Origin: Onthophagus taurus
Lineage: Eukaryota > Arthropoda > Insecta > Coleoptera > Scarabaeidae
Direction: 5' to 3'
Length of the DNA: 64,000 nucleotides
Assembly (NCBI RefSeq): GCF_036711975.1
Contig: NC_091976.1
Location: 34,720,001-34,784,000 of the forward strand
Shown: positions 1-10,120 of the stretch, one piece after another
Layout: the number at the start of each line of letters is the position of its first letter
How positions within the stretch are numbered: the first letter of the stretch is position 1
Translations under genes and position numbers: made by a program
Notes under the pieces: generated by a model
Database searches by the model: none
What the model saw: only the letters and a program-made list of their open reading frames with translations
What the model was told of the DNA's origin: nothing

Positions 1-70
1 ACCAAGCTGATTCATAGTTATACAAGAATAAACTTGTTACAAAAAATATTAATTTTTTAACATCAATATA

Positions 71-2224
71 CAGGATGATTCATAAGTAATGGGCCAAATT
101 GTAAATGTACGTTCAGGAGGCCAAAATAATAATATTTTCATTAACAATAATGGGTCTTAGTCTGCTCCTTACTGAGATACAGGATGTTAAAGCGAAAAAA
201 ATAAAATAGATTTTTGTTAATAGATCAGCTACTTTTCTACATAATGACTCATAGTTGACTTATAGTTTTTGTAAGGGTAAACAATAATGTGTGAGGGGAT
301 TTGAGTTAACTCGTAGATGTCGCCACATGCGCCATATGAATTAGATGAAATCAGCTACAAATTTTTTATCGCTCATTATTTTACAACATACTTGTTTAAT
401 TTGGATAGCCCCATCATTTCTGTAGAAAAAAGCTATACTTCTTTGATCTTGAAAATATTAACGATTTTCGAGATATTTGAATTTTACTAATTCACTACAC
501 TACATTTCACGGTGGTCGACGTAGCATTAATCTGTTAAGACACAAGCATGGCATGGAATGTTGACATTTACCTAACCGTAATTGATAATTGATAACAATA
601 TTAAACTGAAACCATAAAAAAATTACGTAATAAAACAATTTATTGTACGCCAGTTAATAAAACGAAATACAACATTAGAACAGACTTGAACTAAGACCAC
701 TTACGACAACTGTTATCAAAACCTACATGTTAATGTTGTGCGAAGTTAAATTAAATTTAAGCTTAATTATGAGCTACTGCAAAAGGTTTTCAACATGACT
801 ACCACCAGCATTTATACACGCATTTAACCGTTTGGTTAAGGATTGTCTGACTTTAAAAAACGTAGCGGGATTATTTCGTATTGAATTGGCTGCATCTTGA
901 ATTCTATTCCATAACTCGTCTCGTGTATTTATAGTAGGTTCAGCATAGACCATTGATTTCATGTAACCCCACACATAAAAATCAAGTGGATTAAAATCGG
1001 GACTGCGAGGTGGCCACTGAAATTCACTACCACGTCCAATCCAACGGTGAGGGAATGTTTCATTCAGATGTTCGCGCACAGCACGTGAAAAATGTGGAGG
1101 AGCACCATCTTGCATGAACCACATATTTCTTCTTAGTTGTAATGGAAGATCTCCCAAGAGGTCGACTAAGTCATTATTTAAAAAAATTAAATATGACTCT
1201 CCATTTAAATTAGGAGGTAATTCAACTGGGCCCAGTAATGTATTGCCTATTACACCGCACCACACATTTATTTTAAACTCGTGCTGGAAATGTCTATCTT
1301 TTTTTAAACGAGGGTTTTCGGTTTCCCAGGCATGACTATTTCGCCAATTAAAAACTCCGCGTCTGGTAAAGGTTGCTTCATCCGTGAAAAGAATGTTATT
1401 TAGGAATGTTGGATTATTATTCAATTTTCCTTTTAGCCACTGACAAAATTGAACTCTGATTCGATAATCTGTTGGAAGTAAATTTTGCACAGGTATAAAA
1501 TGATAGGGATATAAATTTTCCTTGTGTAAAATTCTAGTCACGGATGGTTGGCTTATTCCAGTTGCTGCAGACAATCGACGAGTGCTTATTTCAGAATTTT
1601 GCGCAATTCTTACCAAAATTTCATATTCTTGCTGCGTAGTGATAATCTTAGGACGTCCTGTATGATATTTTGGACGAAATGAACCTGTTTCACCCAATCG
1701 ATTATAAATATTTTGAAATATCTTCCGGTTTGGCTGCCTTCTGTAAGGGTACATTTCACGATATTTTCTGGATGCTGCTTGCCCAGAAAAACGTTCTTGT
1801 GCGTAAACGCATAACATGTCTCTCATTTCTTCGTTTGAAAAGTGATTATGTCTCGGCATTTTGATTTATGTTAGGACAAGAATGAATCAGTTTACTTAAC
1901 AATAAAATGTTTTAAACTATTCATTAAACGTAAAAGCTCATTGACGTTTCATAATTCATATGGCGCATGTGGCGACATCTACGAGTTAACTCAAATCCTC
2001 TCACACATTATTGTTTACCCTTACAAAAACTATAAGTCAACTATGAGTCATTATGTAGAAAAGTAGCTGATCTATTAACAAAAATCTATTTTATTTTTTT
2101 CGCTTTAACATCCTGTATCTCAGTAAGGAGCAGACTAAGACCCATTATTGTTAATGAAAATATTATTATTTTGGCCTCCTGAACGTACATTTACAATTTG
2201 GCCCATTACTTATGAATCACCCTG
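71..2224 (-). mobile_element. Complete Tc1/mariner-superfamily transposon with 273-bp TIRs
   Basis: The element is bounded by TA dinucleotides (69-70 and 2225-2226). Its terminal inverted repeats run 71-343 and 1952-2224 and differ by only about two bases that I can see, one in the fifth base of the terminus (CAGGATGATTCATAAG against CAGGGTGATTCATAAG). It contains one uninterrupted transposase gene on the minus strand and sits inside the left arm of the larger fold-back element. Near-identical arms and an intact gene indicate a very recent insertion. Confidence 0.93.
774..1859 (-). CDS. Mariner-like transposase, 361 aa, intact
   Basis: This gene encodes the enzyme that cuts and re-inserts the surrounding element. 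Residues 1-60 form the DUF4817-type helix-turn-helix found in insect mariner-like transposases, and about 70-115 a second helix-turn-helix (motif ISQPSVTRIL). The DDE/D catalytic domain shows D160 (LFTDEATF), D251 (MQDGAPPHF) and D288 (PRSPDFNPLDF), with 36 residues between the second and third acids. No stop or frameshift is present. The start MPRHNHF is the first Met and lies close to the right TIR. The family level is certain; the exact clade (a DD36-37D type) is inferred from spacing. Confidence 0.93.
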   Translation of the reverse strand: MPRHNHFSNEEMRDMLCVYAQERFSGQAASRKYREMYPYRRQPNRKIFQNIYNRLGETGSFRPKYHTGRPKIITTQQEYEILVRIAQNSEISTRRLSAATGISQPSVTRILHKENLYPYHFIPVQNLLPTDYRIRVQFCQWLKGKLNNNPTFLNNILFTDEATFTRRGVFNWRNSHAWETENPRLKKDRHFQHEFKINVWCGVIGNTLLGPVELPPNLNGESYLIFLNNDLVDLLGDLPLQLRRNMWFMQDGAPPHFSRAVREHLNETFPHRWIGRGSEFQWPPRSPDFNPLDFYVWGYMKSMVYAEPTINTRDELWNRIQDAANSIRNNPATFFKVRQSLTKRLNACINAGGSHVENLLQ

Positions 2225-3164
2225 TATAAAACCCGTGCGACAATAGCAACAAACCTCCCAGCAACAAACTTTTACCCGTAATTTCCTATTTACTTTCTTA
2301 GCTGATATCTTCCTTATAATTAGGGATAGCGAAAAACTAAATGCACCACTTGAAAGCTTAAATCTTTCTCTATCTAAAATCAGGTTTTCGTCTGCCGATA
2401 AGTTGATATTAAGATCAATAAAAAATGAAGAACACCGCGCTGTACTTAAAAGAGCTCAAAATTACCAAACTTCAAGGCCTTGTGCAATTGTTACGAAACC
2501 GAATTTTAAAAAACTGTTATCACAGTCAGAAAGGGCGCTCCTTCTGCTATCTTAATCCGGGTTTTCGTCGGTCAATATCTATCGGCGTCATGCTTAAATC
2601 ACCCTTAATGTCCATCCCTACACGCAGAAACGCTTAAGTACTCTTCCTCTAAATAACTTTCTTATATGAGCAGGAGAAAACTCTAGAACTATATCTATCT
2701 TATCGAAAATTTCCTGCTCTTTCTAGTGGTGTATAACACGCGACGATCGCGCGCTTGCACATACACGTTTTGTGCCAAAAACTACTAACGTTGTGGATTT
2801 TTCTGTTTCTAGTTAACTCCTATTTGTGACAGAGTCTGTCACGACGACCTGAGTGAAAATCATTATAAACGATTTATGGAAAAATCCCTGAAATCGGTCT
2901 AAAGATTTAACTTTTGTGCAATTTTTTGGTATAGATTTCAAAATTGTTCCCTCATTTTTAACCCTTTAACGGTTAGCGGCTTTTATAGAGACCACTTGTC
3001 AATAAGGTCAAATAGTTGCATTACCATAACTAAATCGTTTCTAAAAACGAAAAAATAATGTACCCGTTAAACGGTTTAACGAGTTATGACGCAATCGATA
3101 TTTTTTTCAAATGGCAATCCCCCATTTTTATTACGGAATACAAAAGAAGATTTTTTTCTGAATC

Positions 3165-3572
3165 TATACTCTGTTTTTAAACCGGGAGGAGTAAACGCGA
3201 AAGTCAGATTTACACTAGGAAAAATCACCAGAAAATATCACTAGATATTTTGGCGGTAAATTTAAATTAATAATTATTATTATTTATTTATTTACTTATT
3301 ATTGTATTTATTTTCGTTTGTTATCGTCAACACTAAACATACAAATTAACATTGAAGTTATGAGTGTATTTATTTCAAAATATAATAAAGAAGGGTTTAA
3401 GAACACAAAATTTACAATAATGACACGAAACTGTCGAATTGTCAATAACCTAACCTTCAAATTCAAATTCAAAATTGCCTGTGTGTGAACCTTCCTCGCA
3501 TTCAACCAATCACGTGCAAGATCAATCTGGTGACAAATTTAAAATACTCCTCCTGGTTTAAAAACAGAGTAT
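3165..3572 (+). repeat. MITE copy A (TIR CTCTGTTTTTAAACC)
   Basis: A 0.4-kb non-coding repeat bounded by TATA and the imperfect inverted pair TATACTCTGTTTTTAAACC / GGTTTAAAAACAGAGTAT. Three further copies lie at 4965-5364 (same orientation), 52632-53019 and 53546-53925 (opposite orientation), all with the same internal sequence. No ORF of note. It forms the left border of a composite that includes the 122-bp array. Confidence 0.85.
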
Positions 3573-4612
3573 CATTGCCAAAGAAAACTTCAAGGTATAA
3601 TTAATGTTTGTAAACAAAACTAACCTTACCTAACATTCCTTCACGCTATAATTGACATTACAAAAGAAAACTTCACGCTATAATTGCCATTACTAATTGC
3701 TAAAGAAAACTTCATGGTATAATTAATGTTTGTAAACAAAACTAACCTTACCTCACATTCCTTCACGCTATAATTGACATTACAAAAGAAAACTTCACGC
3801 TATAATTGCCATTACTAATTGTCAAAGAAAACTTCATGGTATAATTAATGTTTGTAAACAAAACTAACCTTACCTCACATTCCTTCACGCTATAATTGAC
3901 ATTACAAAAGAAAACTTCGCGCTATAATTGCCATTACTAATTGCCAAAGAAAACTTCATGGTATAATTAATGTTTGTAAACAAAACTAACCTTACCTCAC
4001 ATTCCTTCACGCTATAATTGACATTACAAAAGAAAACTTCACGCTATAATTGCCATTACTAATTGCTAAAGAAAACTTCATGGTATAATTAATGTTTGTA
4101 AACAAAACTAACCTTACCGAACATTCCTTCACGCTATAATTGACATTACAAAAGAAAACTTCACGCTATAATTGCCATTACAAATTGCCAAAAAAAACTT
4201 CATGGTATAATTAATGTTTGTAAACAAAACTAACCTTACCTCACATTCCTTCACGCTATAATTGACATTACAAAAGAAAACTTCACGCTATAATTGCCAT
4301 TACTAATTGCCAAAAAAAACTTCATGGTATAATTAATGTTTGTAAACAAAACTAACCTTACCTCACATTCCTTCACGCTATAATTGACATTACAAAAGAA
4401 AACTTCACGCTATAATTGCCATTACTAATTGCCAAAAAAAACTTCATGGTATAATTAATGTTTGTAAACAAAACTAACCTTACCTCACATTCCTTCACGC
4501 TATAATTGACATTACAAAAGAAAACTTCACGCTATAATTGCCATTACTAATTGCCAAAGAATACTTCATGGTATAATTAATGTTTGTAAACAAAACTAAC
4601 CTTACCTAACAT
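3573..4612 (+). repeat. Tandem array, 122-bp unit, about 8.5 copies
   Basis: The phrase TTCATGGTATAATTAATG recurs at 3711, 3833 and 3955 and so on at a spacing of 121-123 bases up to about 4567; the first unit (3589) has TTCAAGG. Each unit contains two related half-units (CTTCACGCTATAATTG). Units are nearly identical, which implies recent amplification or homogenisation. The array abuts MITE A directly. A shorter inverted array lies at 53111-53545. Confidence 0.92.
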
Positions 4613-4658
4613 TCAGCGTCTGAAGACACAGGGCTAAACCCGAAACTTAAAAATATAC

Positions 4659-4909
4659 TGTTACCAGACGCGTAGAAAGGATAACACCAACAAGTGGCTG
4701 TAATCCGAAACCAGAAGAAGAGATAAACGTAAAAAAGTATAAAAGCACGTACAAATCTATTGTTTATTCAATTATTAATCAACTTCTTAATAACCCACAT
4801 ATTAATTCGTTAAAATTGTAATTCGTAGTTACTTTAATTTTCTGTGTGATTGTTTTTTGAAAATAAAACTCTTTTTAAAAACAAACCAACGCGGTCGGTT
4901 ATTGTAATT
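4659..4909 (+). mobile_element. Solo LTR, 251 bp, with 4-bp ATAC duplication
   Basis: A fossil LTR-retroelement trace, not a full element. It begins TGTTACCAGACG, carries a TATA-like box (about 4737) and a polyadenylation signal (about 4859), and is flanked by ATAC at 4655-4658 and 4910-4913. The other copy of this composite (around 53060-53085) lacks it and keeps one ATAC, giving an empty site. A 4-bp duplication suggests the Gypsy group. It is younger than the composite it sits in. Confidence 0.7.
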
Positions 4910-4964
4910 ATACAACTTAGGGCTGAATAACAATTAAAACTAGAACTAACACTTGCACTAGAAC

Positions 4965-5364
4965 TATACTCTGTTTTTAAACCAGGAGGAGTAAACGCGA
5001 AAGTCAGATTTACACTGGAAAAAATCACCAGAAAATATCACTAGATATTTTGGCGGTAAATTTAAATTAATAATTATTATTTATTTATTTACTTATTATT
5101 GTATTTATTTTCGTTTGTTATCGTCAACACTATACATACAAATTAACATTGAAGTTATGAGTGTATTTATTTCAAAATATAATAAAAAAGGGTTTAAGAA
5201 CACAAAATATACAATAATGACACGAAACTGTCGAATTATCAATTACCTAACCTTCAAATTCAAAATTGCCTGTGTGTGAACCTTCCTCGCATTCAACCAA
5301 TCACGTGCAAGGTCAATCTGGTGACAAATTTAAAATACTCCTCCTGGTTTAAAAACAGAGTATA
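4965..5364 (+). repeat. MITE copy B, right border of the composite
   Basis: Same family and orientation as copy A, with TATA on both sides (4965-4968, 5361-5364). Between it and the array lies a tail containing the motif AACTAGAACTAACACT, a piece of a dispersed repeat seen elsewhere in the window. Confidence 0.85.
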
Positions 5365-5384
5365 GTACATTCAATATTAATATT

Positions 5385-5905
5385 GGTTACATAAGAAAAT
5401 TTTCGAGAAAAATTAGTTTAAACTTTAATTATTTCAAATTTATATAAATGATAAAAATAGCAGTAGCCATGAGTAACTATGGTAACCAATAATTTTTAAC
5501 AATTCCCTGTTTGTCAAAAACTGATTTAGTAGCTTCTTGAGGTGTGGTGGCGCGCCATCTTGTTGGAATAACTGCCGTTGGAATTGAGTTGGGTCAAAAT
5601 TAGCGGGATGGAAGGAATAGCACAGTTTTCAAAAATTTAAACATGTCTTTCCAGTTAAGGTTTCCTCAAATCTTTTGCGGATATTGGGTGTGCGCATCAT
5701 AATGTCTACAGTAAAGTAACTAAATTTAAAGTCTACTAGTATGTTTACTAGTAACTCTACTAGTATGGGATGTAATCACAAAGTGTCCTGATTTTTCAGC
5801 ATATAATACGGTGGTGAGGGAAAAAAGTAGAGTTGCCATTTAAAAAAATAAACTTTTTGAGATACGGAAATTTGACGCACATTTCTGACCATCCCGTATA
5901 ACTTT
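5385..5905 (-). mobile_element. Relic mariner-like transposon fragment
   Basis: On the minus strand around 5545-5575 the sequence encodes QQDGAPPH, the hallmark around the second catalytic Asp of mariner transposases, with flanking plausible but broken coding. Further right is a terminus-like stretch (about 5885-5905, CATCCCGTATA). The MITE/array composite separates it from similar-looking AT-rich sequence at about 2870-3164, so the composite probably landed in this old element. No intact ORF. Confidence 0.5.
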
Positions 5906-6584
5906 AATTAACAATTGTTGTTAAATTAAAGTGTATAATTGTTATTAAAAGACACCATTAGAAAGAGCAGAAAATTTTCAATAAGATAGATATGTTTCTA
6001 TAGTTTTCTCCCGATCAAATAAGAAGGTTGTTTAGAGGAAGAGTATTTAAGCGTTTCTGCGTGTAGGGATGGACATTAAGGGTGATTTAAGCATGACGCC
6101 GATAGATATTGACCGACGAAAACCCGGATTGAGATAGCTGAAGAAGCGCCCTTTCTGACTGTGATAACAGTTTTTTAAAATTCGGTTTCGTAACAATTGC
6201 ACAAGGCCTTGAAGTTTGATAATTTTGAGCTATTTTAAGTACAGCGCGGTGTTCTTCATTTTTTATTGATCTTAATATCAACTTATCGGCAGACGAAAAC
6301 CCGGTTTTAGATAGAGAAAGATTCAAGCTTTCAAGTGGTGCATTTAGTTTTTCGCTATACCTAATTATAAGGAAGATATCAGCTAAGAAAGTAGATAGGT
6401 TGTTGCTATTGTCGCACGGGTTTTATATATTGATGTTAAGAAATTAAAATTTTTTGTAACAAGTTTATTCTTGTATAACTATGAATCAGCGGTTGTCACC
6501 ATCACTTTATCCACCTTTATAAGTGTCACCTCGTCATAGCTTGTAAGCTAAGAATAAAACAACAATTTTCTACAATCATTTTTA

Positions 6585-6890
6585 AAAAAATCGTCAAAAA
6601 TGGAATTCTTAAGATATATTCATGAAATACTCACATATTATAGAGCAAAGCATGTACTTTCTAATAAACGAAACCATACTTGAATATCTCTATTCGTTCG
6701 TGAGATATTAATTTTTTAAATTAGCCCGAATTTTTATTATTTTATAAATACAATTTTTTGAAAAACTCGCCAAAAATCGAATTTTTACGTTATCTTGATG
6801 AAACACGCAGGATTTATGGAGTAAAGCATGTACTTTTATATAAAGAAAACCGTAGTTGAAAATCCTTATTCGTTGGTGAGATGTATAATT
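6585..6890. repeat. Two diverged direct repeats, about 130-150 bp each
   Basis: 6585-6712 and 6762-6885 align along their length, sharing AGCATGTACTTT and TATTCGTT.GTGAGAT. This is an old tandem duplication just upstream of painless copy 1. Function unknown; it may be part of an old transposon terminus. Confidence 0.6.
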
Positions 6891-6963
6891 ATTACCTCAA
6901 TTTGAAACGATTATTTTAAGTACTTTTTAATGAACTATTTATTTTTTCTATTTTTAGATAAAA

Positions 6964-9630
6964 ATGGATCGTTCGGACAGCTCATTTTGTAAATCGCCAG
7001 CTGATCAACTATTAAAAGCAGTTCAAACAAATGCAATTTCAACGATAAAAACCATCATTGACGAAAATAACGATTTAATCAATGAAATTTATCCGAAATT
7101 TCAAAAATCGATCGTTCAAATTGCAGTTTCAAATTATTCTAAAACCGTTTCAAAAGAAACAGTTTCTTGTTTAATAGAACTCGGAGCCGATCTTTATTTA
7201 AATGTAAGCGATAATAATAATCAACAAACCGTGCATTTCGCCGTTTTGGGTCAAAACCCAACAATTTTAAAAACGATCGTAAATAAACTTGGTAAAAATC
7301 GGATTAACGATGTCACAAAAATGAAAGAAACTGCTTTACATTTATTGATACGAGATGGTGATGGGAAATCAAAAGATTTTGAGAATTGTTTGGATGTTTT
7401 ATTAGAAAGCAACGATGTTGATGTTAACAAAGAAGATAGAAATGGGAATACGCCTATTTTCATTAGCGTTCGAAAAGGTTATAAGAACGTTGTTGCAAAA
7501 TTATTGGGTTCAGGAAAAAGAGTTGATGTGGATAATTATAGTTATCGAGGGAAAACTTTGAGGGAAATCATTTTGAGTTGGAACATTGAAATTAACGACC
7601 AAAATTTTAACCGAAACCCGCATGAAAATTTAATCAGTTTCATTAATACGAAGAATGAAGATGGATTTATAAATTATTTTAATCAAAACGAAGATAATTT
7701 TGATTTTAATGACGCTATTTTCAACAACGAGACGATCCTTCAAAGCGTGTGTGAAAAAAATTTAATCAAAATCGTCGATTTTTTATTAACTAAAGAAATC
7801 GATGTCAATCAAATTGGGAATTTAAATCGAAAATCGCCCTTAGAGATTGCATCTGAAAATGGGTTTCACGCGATTTTTAAAAAATTATTACAACAACCAT
7901 CAATAAAAATCAACGAAAACATCTTAATAAATCTATTACAAAACGTTATTTATAAACCAAACGAAGATTGCAACCACAAAGATTGCTTAAAATTTTTATT
8001 GAATCAAAACAACGTTAACATCCCTATTAACGTTTATAAAGATGGAAACACCCCGTTACATTACGCCGTGAAATATTCAGATCGCGAAACGATTATTAAT
8101 TTATTAAAACGCGGAGCTTCGTTGGGAAACAAAAACGTTGAGGGTGTTATGCCGATCGATGATATTTACGCGGGAACTTTAGAAACGCATTTAAATAATT
8201 GCATAAAAACGAAGAATAACCCACCGTGTGATCGTCAAAGCACAATCGTTTCGTTTGATTATTCCACGTTATTTTGTAATTACCCCAATGAGGGGTTAAA
8301 AAATTACGAGAACGTTTCATTAATCGATGGGAAAAATCAAAAAATTATTCCGGAAAGTGATGTAATTTTATCGATAAGTAAAAATTCGGATTTAAAATAT
8401 TTGCTGAAACATCCCGTTGTTTCCGGGTTGTTGTATTTAAAATGGGAAAAAATGAAACCGGTTTTTGTTATTAATTTCATTTTTTATTTAATTTTTATGA
8501 TGTCTTTAATCGGATTTATTTTTTTTAAGGAATATTCAATTTTTTATTATTTGTTATCGTTTACATTTACTGTATTAGTTTTAAGGGAAATTATTGAATT
8601 GTTTTTGGCCCCATTAGTTTACGTTAAAGATACAGAGAATTATATCGAATTCTTTTTAATCCTCGCAACATTTTTAACTATATTTTATAAAAATAACGAA
8701 TCAGATTTATGTTATAAACAAATCTCCGCCAGCTCAATCGTGTTGGGCTCTATTGAGATGATGTTATTAATCGGGCAATTACCACTATTTTCGACTTATA
8801 TCTCAGTGATTAAAACGGTTACTTGGAATTTTTTTAAGTTTATAATTTGGTCGATATTTTTACTTATCGCTTTTACCCTTGGCTTTTATATCATTTATCA
8901 CGAACCAAAAGAAATCAATAAAAATAACTCAACAAAACCCGAAGAAACCGACTTTTTCGCCGACCCTACATTAACTTTCATCAAAGTAATCGTAATGAAA
9001 ATTGGGGAATTGGACGCGAGTTCTTTAACATTAGAAACTTATTTAAGCAAAATATTTTTTTTATTTTTCATATTTATGGTAACAATAACCCTTTCGAATG
9101 TGCTTAACGGTTTAGCTGTAAGTGATATACAAACCATAAAAAATAACGCGGAAATCGTAAGTTTAGTTGAACGAATCGACCGGATTGTTTATGTAGAAAA
9201 AATGCTTCTTGGTGATACATTATTATCAAAAATTTTAAGAGCTTTTGTGCGCTATTTTTGTTGTTGTAATGATAATTGGACTGATCACGAAATCCCAACG
9301 TCGATTGCTAAGAAAATATTTTTGTTTCCTTACACATTCAAAAATAACCAAATTGAAATGTTACTTTATTACAAAGGCGAAATTGTTAAAGAAAATAAAC
9401 TAACTGGTTGTTATAAAAAATGTGATAAAACTCGCATGAATTCCAAGGTAATGAAGAGTACCAAAGAGATTGTATTGAAACGATTAAATTCGGACCGAGA
9501 AATTGTCGAAGAACGGTTATTAAATGTTAAAAGAAGTATTGATAAAATTGTTGATGAATCGAAAAAAGGGAGTGTTGAGTATTTGGACGTTATAAATAAT
9601 TTGAATGCTTTAGAAAAGAATTTTTGTTAA
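6964..9630 (+). CDS. pain: Painless-type TRPA cation channel, 888 aa (copy 1)
   Basis: A plasma-membrane cation channel of the TRPA family; Drosophila painless serves noxious heat and mechanical sensing. The N-terminal half (about residues 50-410) is made of degenerate ankyrin repeats. Six membrane segments follow: about 499-521, 527-551, 558-576, 585-607, 619-645 and 695-722. The conserved S6 end NGLAVSD is present. The C-terminus is lysine-rich and helical. The whole protein lies in one exon; the ATG is preceded by a likely 3' splice site (CTATTTTTAG at about 6950-6959), so a non-coding 5' exon probably lies upstream. AATAAA lies at about 9712. The pore reads MKIGELD, where copy 2 and Drosophila have MLTGEFD. 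Confidence 0.93.
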   Translation: MDRSDSSFCKSPADQLLKAVQTNAISTIKTIIDENNDLINEIYPKFQKSIVQIAVSNYSKTVSKETVSCLIELGADLYLNVSDNNNQQTVHFAVLGQNPTILKTIVNKLGKNRINDVTKMKETALHLLIRDGDGKSKDFENCLDVLLESNDVDVNKEDRNGNTPIFISVRKGYKNVVAKLLGSGKRVDVDNYSYRGKTLREIILSWNIEINDQNFNRNPHENLISFINTKNEDGFINYFNQNEDNFDFNDAIFNNETILQSVCEKNLIKIVDFLLTKEIDVNQIGNLNRKSPLEIASENGFHAIFKKLLQQPSIKINENILINLLQNVIYKPNEDCNHKDCLKFLLNQNNVNIPINVYKDGNTPLHYAVKYSDRETIINLLKRGASLGNKNVEGVMPIDDIYAGTLETHLNNCIKTKNNPPCDRQSTIVSFDYSTLFCNYPNEGLKNYENVSLIDGKNQKIIPESDVILSISKNSDLKYLLKHPVVSGLLYLKWEKMKPVFVINFIFYLIFMMSLIGFIFFKEYSIFYYLLSFTFTVLVLREIIELFLAPLVYVKDTENYIEFFLILATFLTIFYKNNESDLCYKQISASSIVLGSIEMMLLIGQLPLFSTYISVIKTVTWNFFKFIIWSIFLLIAFTLGFYIIYHEPKEINKNNSTKPEETDFFADPTLTFIKVIVMKIGELDASSLTLETYLSKIFFLFFIFMVTITLSNVLNGLAVSDIQTIKNNAEIVSLVERIDRIVYVEKMLLGDTLLSKILRAFVRYFCCCNDNWTDHEIPTSIAKKIFLFPYTFKNNQIEMLLYYKGEIVKENKLTGCYKKCDKTRMNSKVMKSTKEIVLKRLNSDREIVEERLLNVKRSIDKIVDESKKGSVEYLDVINNLNALEKNFC

Positions 9631-9769
9631 TATTTTTATTAAATTTATTTTTTAATTATTCTTTTTTTAGTAGAACGTCTCTTTTTTGTTGTACAATTTA
9701 TGTAACGTTTAAATAAATGTCTTAAAACTCTTGTATGTGGGGCCTTTGTACATCCCCACACATTATAAT

Positions 9770-10120
9770 TCATTCAGGGGTCAGAAAACCAGCCCAAAGT
9801 TTTAATAAACGTTAATATAGAACAGAAGGGTATGTTATTTATATCCGAAATTTGGTCTTCCATTTCACACCCTCTACAGAGGGATGTGGTTGCCAGCTTC
9901 ATGTAGAACATGTGCTTATTACGTAACCTGCAGTGCCCAATCAGGAAGTGGGTGAGGAGCCTCAAATCACTTTTTAATTTTCCCAGGAACTGAGTAAATC
10001 CCTTCCGGTCATGTCTTTGCAAAGACTGCTACTGCAGTCTCATCCGATCTATCGCAAAAAGCTCGATGGGAGATGGAGTTGATGAGCTTTGATGCTGTAT
10101 GCTGTATTATCTAGCCGTCT
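9770..10120 (-). mobile_element. Degenerate LINE 3'-end fragment
   Basis: The minus strand encodes an 82-residue piece resembling the end of the RNase H region and the terminal Cys/His motif of non-LTR retrotransposons (LTHFLIGHCRLRNKHMF, then CRGCEMEDQI). The reading frame is broken upstream. A 5'-truncated old insertion; clade cannot be set. Confidence 0.5.

Larger units (their letters stand above)
6..6490. mobile_element. Large fold-back element with about 0.55-kb terminal inverted repeats
   Basis: Positions 6-70 plus 2227-2736 are the inverted counterpart of about 5950-6490; the left arm is interrupted by the mariner element at 71-2224. The ends read GCTGATTCATAGTTATAC and its complement. 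The arms carry an open, protein-like stretch (about 2356-2550 on +; 6087-6326 on -) translating to matching peptides of about 65 residues, interrupted by a stop in the left arm; I do not recognise it. The interior holds a relic mariner fragment and a MITE/array composite. No target duplication can be confirmed because the window starts 5 bases before the left end. Superfamily unknown. Confidence 0.65.

Noticed and set aside
3573-4612. CRISPR-like regular repeat spacing
   Set aside because: The whole 122-bp unit is repeated with no variable spacers, and the context is eukaryotic. It is a tandem satellite.
6497-6525. Similarity of CTTTATCCACCTTTATAAG to the GGATAAAGGTG words at 62984-63155
   Set aside because: The match is short and interrupted and the surroundings differ; probably chance in AT-rich DNA.
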